Shown piece by piece: positions 1-6,858 of a stretch of 6,990 nucleotides of DNA. Under the pieces are notes generated by a model. That model ran no database searches. It saw nothing but the letters and a program-made list of their open reading frames with translations, and had not been told where the DNA came from. Location of the stretch: the NCBI GenBank assembly GCA_000999395.1, contig LCOM01000060.1:1-6990 (forward strand), written 5' to 3'. The DNA is from Parcubacteria group bacterium GW2011_GWA2_47_7 (GTDB lineage Bacteria; Patescibacteriota; Minisyncoccia; Phycocordibacterales; UBA6899). The number at the start of each line of letters is the position of its first letter. Positions within the stretch are counted from its first letter, which is position 1. The position numbers and the translations under genes are program-made.

Positions 1-3000
1 AGCATCGGCATGTTGCATGGAGTATTCACAAGATTCAAGGAGCACTGCGAGCTTTGCCCTCAACCCTTCAAACATAGCAATATTAATGATTGGAATGTTG
101 CACGCCTCAGTGAGGGCACCGCGCACCGCAATCAATGAAAGTGCAAGATTTGCACTATCTACACTTGAAATATACTGAGGGGCAAGCGGGGTCAAGCCTT
201 TTAGTTCATACCAATTGAAAAAATGACCCTTATACCGTTCCATCTTATCGATACTGTCAAAAGCCTTCCCCATTCGTTCACTACACGAAGACACTGAGGA
301 CAACCCGAGTGTCGTTGCACCAGAAAGAGAGAGGAGATACATCCCCAGATTTGTTGGGGAAACACCAAGTCCATGCGAGTGACGCTTGCTTGGGGGTTCT
401 TCCTGTAGATGATCCGGAGCTAACCACTGCTCCTCTGCGGTTGCTATATCAAGAAAAAACCAATACGTCCGAGCGGCAATTTTGTGTAAATACAACCGCT
501 CGTCTGCGGTCGGCTGGTAATCCCTTCGCAGCTCAACGCTAATTATCGATGCAAAGAATGGTGCCGCTGCCCAACTAAAAATCCAAACAACCGGAAGAAT
601 CTCATCAACATGCCCCCCGTGGAATTCAAGATAGACCAAAAAGAGCGACCCACAAACGCTGACCCACATAAATCGCGTAAAACCAAGGACAGAATTTTTT
701 TTCTCAGCGGCAGCATCATAGGCAGTCTGCCACTCAAGTAGTTTCTTTTTTGAAACCAAAAGTCTTGTCGAGCGTCGCCAATCAACGGTGCGCTCAGTGA
801 TGTGGAGAATCGCCGAGACAAGCTGTCCTGAACCAAGCGCCAATAACGCCGCAATGGTCCATGCTGATTCATCAGCCTGGGAAAATGCCGAAAATACTAT
901 CGCAAGGAGTGCAGCGATAGGAAGTGTACTTCGTCTCAGATTATCAAAAATGCGGAATCGTGCTATCGGTGAAAAAATTGCTCCGCGTGGTCGAAAAATC
1001 CAACCAATAATCTGCCAATCACCTCGAATCCAGCGATGCAGTCGCTTCGCATGTTCCCGATAATTCGAAGGAAATCCCTCAAAAATATGTGCACCACTCG
1101 CAATTCCCACACGTGCATACAAACCTTCAAGTAAATCGTGAGAAAGTACCGTATCGTTCGGGATGCGCCCACTCATCGTTGACTCAACCACGTCGACATC
1201 ATAGATACCTTTCCCATGAAAAATTGCATCACCGAATAAGTCTTGATGGAGATCAGAAATAAGCGATGAATACGTATCAATGCCGGGGAAACTCCCAAAT
1301 AAATGAGAGAAAGTAGACGCGCTGCCGTCGACAAAGCGCAACGCTGCACGAGGCTGAATAATGCCATACCCCTGAGTAACAATATTGCGAGCCTTATCTT
1401 CGACGGGACGATTTAGTGGGTGATCAATTGTCCCAATAAGTACCCGTGCTCCATCTCGAACAAGCTCCGTATCTTCATCGAGAGTAATGACATAGCGTAC
1501 ACTACGGAGTGGGGCAACAGCCTCTTTCACATCCCCAATGTACGAAGTCTCTTTACCGCGGAGGAGCTGATTAAATTCACGAAGCTTTCCCCTTTTGCGC
1601 TCCCAACCCATGAAAACATTTTCGGCTGCACTCCATTTTCTCTCGCGATAAAACAGTAAAAATCTCGGTGTAGGAGAAGGGTAGCGTTCATTGAGATTTG
1701 CCACGCCGAGAGCTATCTCATTGACTTGTTTTTCGTCATCAGGCATACGCTGCTTGATCGCATCGCGAAAATCCATCAATACTGCATAAAAAATATCAGG
1801 ATCATTATTTGCAACAAAGTTTGTCTCCATCCTCTGCAAAAGCTTCTCTGCGGAAACAGCATCACGAAACATTGATGGCATCACAACAACTGTTCTCCGC
1901 CCTTTCCCGACCCCCTCTTTCAAGTCGAGCGCGGATAGTGGCTTCGGTTCGAGAATTCTCGTGAATAAAAAATGCGCAAGCGCCAACGCTATCTCGGACG
2001 TGAGGAGCATCCCCACTGTTACCATCACGAGCATCGCGGCAATGGGGAGCATCACGGTGTCACTCAATGCAATAAGTAGGGTAGATAAAATAATCGTCGT
2101 CACCGCTACGAAACCGAGATATGTACTCGTACTGTGTTCTTTTATGTATTTACGTAAGCGCTCAGTCGGTTTGGGAATATACCCCAAAGCAACCTTAAGC
2201 GCATCGACTCCTTCATCGACGAGATAATAACCAACATGATTTCGGCGATCAACAATTCCATGTCTGGACTCATATTGCTGTCGCGCCATTCGTACTGCTT
2301 CACGCGCTACGTCAATATCGTGAGCACCAGTCCTGTCGGCGATGCGCACAATCGTCCTTCTGTACAACGACCTTGTATCATCAGAAATATGCTGAAACAC
2401 CTCAGCCGGATCTTTCGCCAAGACGGCGTCTATCATGTTCAGATCAAGAGATACCTTATCCCACCGCACTTGTGCCAAATATCGAAGACTTGTTATTGCA
2501 TTAGAGATAGTAACAGCCTGAGCTCTTTCTGCTTGCGCACTGACGGTCGAAAGTTGCGTATAAGTTGATCCCTGCTTGGCAAGCGAAAGCTTGAGCCACT
2601 TACTCACCATGCGAATATCCCCCTCTTTTCCAGCCTGGTCTAGGCGATGAAGGAGGTGTAGTCCGAATGCCTGCGGTACGATATTGTATTCACTTGCCAA
2701 CAAAGAGGTGAGCTTTCTCAAGCGGGGTAATGCATCGCTTCGACGACTCGTTTTGATGATGCGTTCATACCATTCATCCGCTGTGGCAACTTCTTTCATG
2801 ACGGCAAGATTCCACTCAATCTGCCGAAGCAATTCCTCTATCAGCACGTAACGCAACATATCAGGGAATATATCCAACTCCCGAATTGAGAGTGGTGCAT
2901 TTTTTTGATACGTTTTCAAAAACTCCGTGATGGCGTCTCTTCCCATGAGCGCATCAACCTCTTTTGTGAATGCGCGGGTAATCATAAATACCCGTGGTTG

Positions 3001-3330
3001 CTTTTCTCCGTCAGCATCGGGTGCTTGCGGAACACGAAGCGTCGCTTTATGCTTCCAGCTTGCACCCAATTCCATGAGGGCTCCCTCAACTATATAAAAA
3101 TTATCAAGCAACACCTCGACGCCTTGTGTCGACCGCGTCCTCTCGTTGAGATTTTTTGAAAGGAGTCCGTATGCGATTCGCGTACGCGCGATGGTCTCCC
3201 TCGCTTTTTGTGCAAATAAATAAGCCCGACGTTCATCAAACGACAGTTGCGCAAATAAAGCGAGATTTCTTGCCAGGCGCTCGATGCCATGTGGCGATGA
3301 ACGACCCAACCGCGTTCTAACCATATACAT
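1..3330 (-). CDS. ndvB: Cyclic beta-1,2-glucan synthase (NdvB/Cgs-like), GT84 portion; 3' end outside window
   Basis: This frame runs without a stop from ATG 3330 to the left edge (1110 codons) and continues beyond it. Family knowledge: these inner-membrane enzymes polymerise UDP-glucose into beta-1,2-glucan and cyclise it. Seen here (residues from ATG 3330): an N-terminal region with LLDNFY at 74-79 and helices near 404-422 and 427-455. The GT84 core starts at RTVVVMP (479), with D520 in MDFRDA, the DxD motif D618-E-D620 in ITLDEDTEL, GKGIYDVD at 706, D732 in LSHDLLEG, and the RxxRW motif R763-W767 followed by IRGDWQ. Four further helices lie near 803-816, 824-842, 887-903 and 911-931. The cyclisation-domain region then begins (PDHLQEEPP at 972, SPTN at 991, FFNWY at 1037, SSVDSANLA at 1055). 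Family members reach about 2800 residues, so more than half, including any GH94-like domain, is outside. ATGs at 3324 and 3390 are alternative starts, none with a clear ribosome site. The gene lies 112 bases downstream of the four-helix protein. Family assignment is strong; the exact glycan made is inferred. Confidence 0.93.
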   Translation of the reverse strand, partial: MYMVRTRLGRSSPHGIERLARNLALFAQLSFDERRAYLFAQKARETIARTRIAYGLLSKNLNERTRSTQGVEVLLDNFYIVEGALMELGASWKHKATLRVPQAPDADGEKQPRVFMITRAFTKEVDALMGRDAITEFLKTYQKNAPLSIRELDIFPDMLRYVLIEELLRQIEWNLAVMKEVATADEWYERIIKTSRRSDALPRLRKLTSLLASEYNIVPQAFGLHLLHRLDQAGKEGDIRMVSKWLKLSLAKQGSTYTQLSTVSAQAERAQAVTISNAITSLRYLAQVRWDKVSLDLNMIDAVLAKDPAEVFQHISDDTRSLYRRTIVRIADRTGAHDIDVAREAVRMARQQYESRHGIVDRRNHVGYYLVDEGVDALKVALGYIPKPTERLRKYIKEHSTSTYLGFVAVTTIILSTLLIALSDTVMLPIAAMLVMVTVGMLLTSEIALALAHFLFTRILEPKPLSALDLKEGVGKGRRTVVVMPSMFRDAVSAEKLLQRMETNFVANNDPDIFYAVLMDFRDAIKQRMPDDEKQVNEIALGVANLNERYPSPTPRFLLFYRERKWSAAENVFMGWERKRGKLREFNQLLRGKETSYIGDVKEAVAPLRSVRYVITLDEDTELVRDGARVLIGTIDHPLNRPVEDKARNIVTQGYGIIQPRAALRFVDGSASTFSHLFGSFPGIDTYSSLISDLHQDLFGDAIFHGKGIYDVDVVESTMSGRIPNDTVLSHDLLEGLYARVGIASGAHIFEGFPSNYREHAKRLHRWIRGDWQIIGWIFRPRGAIFSPIARFRIFDNLRRSTLPIAALLAIVFSAFSQADESAWTIAALLALGSGQLVSAILHITERTVDWRRSTRLLVSKKKLLEWQTAYDAAAEKKNSVLGFTRFMWVSVCGSLFLVYLEFHGGHVDEILPVVWIFSWAAAPFFASIISVELRRDYQPTADERLYLHKIAARTYWFFLDIATAEEQWLAPDHLQEEPPSKRHSHGLGVSPTNLGMYLLSLSGATTLGLSSVSSCSERMGKAFDSIDKMERYKGHFFNWYELKGLTPLAPQYISSVDSANLALSLIAVRGALTEACNIPIINIAMFEGLRAKLAVLLESCEYSMQHADA

Positions 3331-3442
3331 ACTATAACAATCAGTCAGCACAAAGACAACGCAACATGAAGCCGAAGAAATATTCATCATCCGCCATCAA
3401 AAGATGATTATGGAGTTGAGAGAATAATCGTGAAGAAATTTT

Positions 3443-3850
3443 TTAATGAAACCAATGAATACTTCGCGACCACCTCGCTCTCGGACGATGTCTTCCTCGA
3501 TGATAATAAAGACCAAAGATAACGAGGGTCGCGAGTGTGAGTAGGTAATACAGGGACACATCAGGCTTGTAGTACCCGTCAGTCGACATAAGTACCTTAA
3601 CGAAAAAGAAATAATCAAAGACTACTGCAATCAACGTCCATATCGCTGCAAAAAAGAGATAGTGGGGCAATGAGCATCTTCGCACCCTGTTGGTGAGAAC
3701 CCAGAGAATAAGTAGTGTGCATATGGGCATAATCATCCACCCGATTGTACTAAGGGGTACGAGCGGAAATAATATAACACCAAGCATGCAACTAAATAGC
3801 CACAAGGTAATTCCCCACCCTAATGCATCTTTTCGTATGGGCTTACTCAT
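3443..3850 (-). CDS. Small four-helix integral membrane protein, function unknown
   Basis: A 135-residue protein made mostly of four hydrophobic helices, near residues 11-29, 34-53, 63-86 and 97-116, with short basic connections. The core holds GVILFPLVPL (24-33), WTLIAVVFDYFFFVK (71-85) and DGYYKPDVSLYYLL (91-104). This pattern resembles small membrane proteins that I recall as hypothetical in Parcubacteria-type genomes; I know no function for them. There is no signal peptide beyond TM1 and no catalytic motif. The start at ATG 3850 is supported because the hydrophobic pattern begins directly after it; the bases upstream show no strong Shine-Dalgarno. It lies on the same strand as the glucan synthase, 112 bases upstream, so the two may be cotranscribed. 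The C-terminal 19 residues are Arg/His-rich and unlike the rest. An overlapping frame continues instead as an acidic/basic tail to 3397, so a frameshift near the C terminus is possible. Confidence 0.75.
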   Translation of the reverse strand: MSKPIRKDALGWGITLWLFSCMLGVILFPLVPLSTIGWMIMPICTLLILWVLTNRVRRCSLPHYLFFAAIWTLIAVVFDYFFFVKVLMSTDGYYKPDVSLYYLLTLATLVIFGLYYHRGRHRPRARWSRSIHWFH

Positions 3851-3865
3851 AACATCCCAATAATA

Positions 3866-3908
3866 CTCGTATCAATGTGATATTTTGATGAATGGGCACT
3901 GATACGAG
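3866..3908. repeat. Inverted repeat (hairpin) between PAP2 remnant and membrane-protein gene
   Basis: CTCGTATCA at 3866-3874 is perfectly complementary to TGATACGAG at 3900-3908. After one mismatch, two more pairs (TG with CA) can extend the stem inward, leaving a loop of about 19 bases. It sits about 16 bases before the start of the four-helix membrane protein on the minus strand and overlaps the last codons of the PAP2 remnant. No T run follows on either side, so it is not a standard intrinsic terminator. It could be an operator, an mRNA structure in the leader of the membrane-protein gene, or chance. Confidence 0.5.
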
Positions 3909-4139
3909 ACACTACTCTTACCATTTAATTCCGCGTAAAGCGTTATAATTTTTCGTGAAAAAGGCCCAAGCAAAACAACAACACCAAAGAAAATCGCGAG
4001 CATTAGATAAAAAAACGCACCATAAGTGAATCCCAAAATATGAGTGCCATGAGAAAGGGTAAGCCCGTATGACCGGAGAAAAAAAGGTCACCGCCAAAAC
4101 TTGCTTTTGAAAAAAATCAAGTATATCAAATAGCACAAA
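3872..4139 (-). pseudogene. Decayed PAP2-superfamily phosphatase (PAP2_C-like) remnant
   Basis: No single frame is intact, but two overlapping minus-strand frames together give a recognisable PAP2-like core. The first (about 4112-4003) reads ASFGGDLFFSGHTGLPFL followed by MALIFWD, with SGHTG at 4077-4063, and then hits TAA at 4005-4003. The next frame continues directly with FFYLMLAIFFGVVVLLG and ends at TGA 3874-3872. Upstream, a third frame supplies LFDILDFFQK, which aligns with the segment expected just before FGGDLFF; in the SGHTG frame this stretch holds two TGA codons. Known of the family: SGH is the second phosphatase motif, and a final GHxxxxxxD motif after VVVLLG carries the catalytic His and Asp. 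Here that place reads GPFSRK, so the last motif is lost. A 72-residue frame exists at 3918-4136, but it crosses the coding register and is probably not a real protein. Family members dephosphorylate lipid phosphates at the membrane; this copy should be inactive. The N-terminal half is not recognisable. Confidence 0.72.
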
Positions 4140-4331
4140 AAAATATGACCATCGGAACTGTCACGCAAAATGTTGCCTGATGCCGAATACTTAGTGGACT
4201 AGCGTCTCAGTATGAAAGGCCAAAGCACCAAAAAAGGTGGCTATTCATGTAATTTTCATGCCTCATATGCAAGCATAATAAAAAATGTATTTATTGGGGC
4301 GTGATAGTTTATTACTCATATCATTTATTTC
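4140..4331. other. Divergent intergenic region, AT-rich
   Basis: This stretch separates the minus-strand cluster from the plus-strand deacetylase. It should hold the deacetylase promoter and once held the N-terminal part of the PAP2 gene. I see no intact gene, RNA or convincing sigma-70 promoter pair. TTGGGG at 4294-4299 is a possible -35-like element, but no good -10 follows at the right distance. Directly before ATG 4332 the sequence is AT-rich (TCATATCATTTATTTC) without a Shine-Dalgarno. Confidence 0.4.
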
Positions 4332-6794
4332 ATGAAGCGACTTACTATGAGCTCTCACAAGAGCTACACATTTGGACTTGACGTGGTGCTGTGGGTTTTT
4401 TTCGTTTTTAGTATTTCCTCCCTTGTCCATGTTTCAAACCTTATTCCGGCATTTGCCGCACAGTCACCAAATCTCATCCCGAATCCTTCTGTTGAGATTG
4501 TATCGCCGACCAATTCAGGACTACCGCTTTCCTGGATGAAGGGAGGATGGGGAACAAACACGCGTACTCTCACCTATCCCGTCGCCGGCTTTGATGGTTT
4601 AAGCGCAATAAAGACAGAAATCTCTAGTCGGACCTCCGGTGATGCAAAGTGGTATTTTGAGCCAATACCCGTTTCGGGCGGAGAAGAATATACATATAAG
4701 GATGACTATCAATCGACAACGGGGAGCTATGTGACCCTTCAGTACCAGCTTGCAGATGGAACATACAAATATCCTGACATTGCGATTAGCCTTCCTCCCG
4801 CACCCACCACTACGACAATCTCGCGCACGTTTGTGGTGCCGACCAACTATCCCTCTCCAGTCGTCAGACTTTCTGTTTTTCACCTCATCAACTCGGTCGG
4901 ATCACTCACAATTGACAATGTCTCACTCACGCGCACCACAAGCGAGCAAGATACGACACCACCGACGGTCTCCGTCACCGCTCCGGCAAACCCCCTCTCG
5001 GGTACCGTTACGATTTCTGTAAATGCGACGGACAACATCGGAGTAGCCGGAGTACAATATTTTCTTGACAACATTCCATTGTTCAGCGAAATAACCACCC
5101 CTCCATTTACGAAACAATGGGATACGAGTGGAGTAAGCAATGGAATACACCTCCTCAAAGCAACAGCGCATGATGCTGCGGGAAATAGTGCGGTATCGGA
5201 ATCGCTTTCGGTACAGATTGATAATAGCGTCACCCCTCCGCCGCCGCCGTCAACCGAATCGATCACCGTCAACGTCACCGTCGTGAATGACAATGACGGA
5301 AGCAAATCGGCAAACGATTTTGTAGTGTATGTTGATACACTCTTGGTCGACAACGGGAAGGCAACGGAACTGAGCCCCGGGGTACATACTGTTTCCGAGC
5401 TTTCGGATCCGAGCTACACATTTACCATTGGGGGTGACTGCGATGCCTCAGGCAAAATAACGCTCGCATCAAACCAGCACGCGGTGTGTACTATTATTAA
5501 TAACGATGTCCCACCCACCCCTCCGGTGACACAGGTTAATTTTATCCCAAATCCATCAGTGGAAACCGCATCCCCCTCCAATTCCGGATTGCCAACATCT
5601 TGGGCGAAGGGAGGATGGGGAACAAACACACGTACACTCACCTATCCGGTCGCCGGGGTCGACGGAAATCGCGCGGTAAAAACAGAAATAACGAGCCGAA
5701 CCTCAGGAGATGCCAAATGGTACTTTGCTTCGATACCAGTTAAGGGTGGGCAACGCTATGAATTCTCCGATCAATTCAAAGCAAGTACGGAGAGTACTAT
5801 CACCGTGCAATACCAGCTTGCGGATGGCACGTACAAGTACACCGACCTCGTTATCGGACTCCCCGCCTCGCCGACTTGGGTTACCGTCACGAGAAACTTT
5901 ACTGTCCCGACAAACTTTGCTTCTCCTGTGATTAGTCTCTCGGTATTTCATCTCATCAACTCCGTCGGATGGGTGATTACCGATAACCATATCCTTGCTA
6001 CCTTTGTCCCACCACCGTTGGATCCCAACAACGCTATCTTAAATCCCTCGCTTGAGGTCGTATCAAATTTGATGCCGACAATTCCGGAAGGATGGGCGAG
6101 GGGAACATCAGCGGGCTCAGTGGCATCTTACCTCTACCCCGTCGCGGGCTATGACGGTGTTGCCGCAGCCAAAGTCACCATCAGTCAATACACCGCGGGT
6201 GCTGGAGCAAAGTGGTATCCGGTAGCGATAGACGTTACGCCGGGGGATGAATATATATTTTCCGATGCTTATCAATCGGATACGGATAGTATTATTAGCC
6301 TTGAATTCCTGCTCGATAACGGCGGTAGAGACTACCTTGACCTCATGCACCTCGCACCTTCTCCGGGATGGAGTACATCGGAAAATAAATTTGTAGTCCC
6401 GGCGCACGCCATTTCTCTCACTATTGAGCACCTTATCAAAAGCACGGGGCAACTGACGATAGACAACTATGTGCTGAAAAAACTACCGTCAGGAAAATTT
6501 AGCGCCGGAATGGTCACACTTAATTTTGATGACGGGCCGATCTCAATATTCCAAAACGCACTCCCCTTACTTGATGCGGCGAATATCAAAAGTACACAAT
6601 ATATTGTTTCTGAGGCTATAGACTGGTCGGACTACATGAACCTTGCGCAAATACAGACGCTTGCGTCAGGTGGACATGAAATCGGCGGGCATACGCGTAC
6701 ACACCCACACCTCACCACACTATCCCGGACGGAACTCACCGTAGAAATCGCTGGGGGGAAAGCGGACCTTGAGGTACTCGGCCTCGTCGCCTGA
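4332..6794 (+). CDS. Secreted modular polysaccharide deacetylase (NodB/CE4 family), C-terminally truncated
   Basis: An 820-residue exported protein. Residues 1-43 form a signal peptide (basic start, hydrophobic 16-32, likely cleavage after AFA or AFAA at 42/43). Three homologous beta-sandwich modules with carbohydrate-binding (CBM4/9-like) character follow at 47-201, 403-557 and 568-718. Each starts with NPS(V/L)E, has YPVAG.DG and AKWY, and ends near TDN or IDN. Between modules 1 and 2 lie an Ig-like domain (about 208-298, DTTPPTVSVTAPANP to the AHDAAGNS strand), a proline linker, and a prealbumin-like sandwich (about 306-395, with two Cys). The CE4 domain starts at M727: motif 1 is NFDDGP (731-736, metal and base Asp D733/D734), and motif 2 is HTRTH (787-791, zinc-binding His). 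CE4 enzymes remove N- or O-acetyl groups from surface glycans. Motifs 3-5 (about 100 residues) are absent because the frame ends at TGA 6792-6794 within foreign-looking sequence, so this copy is probably inactive or an artefact of the join. The start at 4332 is chosen for its basic leader; ATG 4347 is possible. Confidence 0.9.
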   Translation: MKRLTMSSHKSYTFGLDVVLWVFFVFSISSLVHVSNLIPAFAAQSPNLIPNPSVEIVSPTNSGLPLSWMKGGWGTNTRTLTYPVAGFDGLSAIKTEISSRTSGDAKWYFEPIPVSGGEEYTYKDDYQSTTGSYVTLQYQLADGTYKYPDIAISLPPAPTTTTISRTFVVPTNYPSPVVRLSVFHLINSVGSLTIDNVSLTRTTSEQDTTPPTVSVTAPANPLSGTVTISVNATDNIGVAGVQYFLDNIPLFSEITTPPFTKQWDTSGVSNGIHLLKATAHDAAGNSAVSESLSVQIDNSVTPPPPPSTESITVNVTVVNDNDGSKSANDFVVYVDTLLVDNGKATELSPGVHTVSELSDPSYTFTIGGDCDASGKITLASNQHAVCTIINNDVPPTPPVTQVNFIPNPSVETASPSNSGLPTSWAKGGWGTNTRTLTYPVAGVDGNRAVKTEITSRTSGDAKWYFASIPVKGGQRYEFSDQFKASTESTITVQYQLADGTYKYTDLVIGLPASPTWVTVTRNFTVPTNFASPVISLSVFHLINSVGWVITDNHILATFVPPPLDPNNAILNPSLEVVSNLMPTIPEGWARGTSAGSVASYLYPVAGYDGVAAAKVTISQYTAGAGAKWYPVAIDVTPGDEYIFSDAYQSDTDSIISLEFLLDNGGRDYLDLMHLAPSPGWSTSENKFVVPAHAISLTIEHLIKSTGQLTIDNYVLKKLPSGKFSAGMVTLNFDDGPISIFQNALPLLDAANIKSTQYIVSEAIDWSDYMNLAQIQTLASGGHEIGGHTRTHPHLTTLSRTELTVEIAGGKADLEVLGLVA
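4541..4588 (+). repeat. Intragenic direct repeat, copy 1 (module 1 of the deacetylase)
   Basis: These 48 bases match 5609-5656 at 45 positions (differences at repeat positions 22, 28 and 40). Both encode GGWGTNTRTLTYPVAG. Such high DNA identity inside two long modules whose other parts differ more suggests a fairly recent duplication, local gene conversion, or strong constraint on this peptide. Confidence 0.85.
5609..5656 (+). repeat. Intragenic direct repeat, copy 2 (module 2 of the deacetylase)
   Basis: Second copy of the 48-base element at 4541-4588, in the same reading register and at the same place in its module. The third module (from about 6029) keeps the protein pattern (YPVAGYDG) but not this DNA-level identity, so modules 1 and 2 are the closest pair. 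Confidence 0.85.
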
Positions 6795-6851
6795 GAAGCC
6801 GAGATCCCGAAAGACGTTCCCACTGGACCGGGTCAGCTTCACCTTTTCCAT
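6721..6851 (-). pseudogene. Truncated XRE/HigA-type antitoxin, N-terminal part only
   Basis: From ATG 6851-6849 the minus strand reads MEKVKLTRSSGNVFRDLGF and then SGDEAEYLKVR, about 30 residues. This matches the N terminus I know from HigA-like antitoxins of the HTH_37/COG5606 type (GNVFxDLGF, then EAExLKxR). In intact relatives an xRxxLM segment and a helix-turn-helix domain follow. Here the frame instead continues as FPPSDFYGEFRPG, unrelated residues that are antisense to the deacetylase, and stops at TAG 6723-6721. The DNA-binding domain is therefore missing. The ATG follows the preceding frame's stop by seven bases, with AAAGGA 12 bases ahead of it as a possible ribosome site. Such antitoxins normally neutralise a RelE/HigB-type toxin encoded directly upstream and repress the operon. 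High GC and codon choice differ from the rest of the window. Confidence 0.6.
6762..6790. other. Junction between deacetylase gene and GC-rich foreign segment
   Basis: On the plus strand this stretch reads ADLEVLGLV and still fits a CE4 domain (GGKADLEVLGL). On the minus strand it reads DEAEYLKVR and still fits an XRE/HigA antitoxin. To the right, deacetylase homology is lost at a stop codon; to the left, antitoxin homology is lost and its frame ends at TAG 6723-6721. Hand-counted GC rises from about 43% (6541-6660) to about 63% (6781-6990). Two convergent genes both broken here suggest a join through roughly 20-28 bases shared by two different molecules, made either by an assembler or by recombination. 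Confidence 0.7.
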
Positions 6852-6858
6852 GGAGCAC

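Noticed and set aside
543..872. Minus-strand frame of 109 codons within the synthase region
   Set aside because: It is an out-of-register shadow; the frame of the GT84 protein covers the same bases with clear homology.
1961..2568. Two plus-strand frames of 88 and 110 codons
   Set aside because: They are antisense to well-matched synthase sequence, have no recognisable motifs, and show the composition expected of a complementary strand.
3383..3410. Imperfect inverted repeat ATCATC/GATGAT near the possible synthase start, considered as a terminator
   Set aside because: It has only six clean pairs, is AT-rich and has no T run in either direction. It is probably chance among repeated GATG/CATC words.
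4211..4303. Plus-strand frame of 30 codons (starts MKGQSTKKGG) in the divergent region
   Set aside because: It has no ribosome site, no recognisable family, and chance length for AT-rich DNA.
4880..5353. Minus-strand frame of 157 codons opposite the deacetylase
   Set aside because: It is antisense to the Ig-like and prealbumin-like domains, whose plus-strand reading is clearly protein-like.
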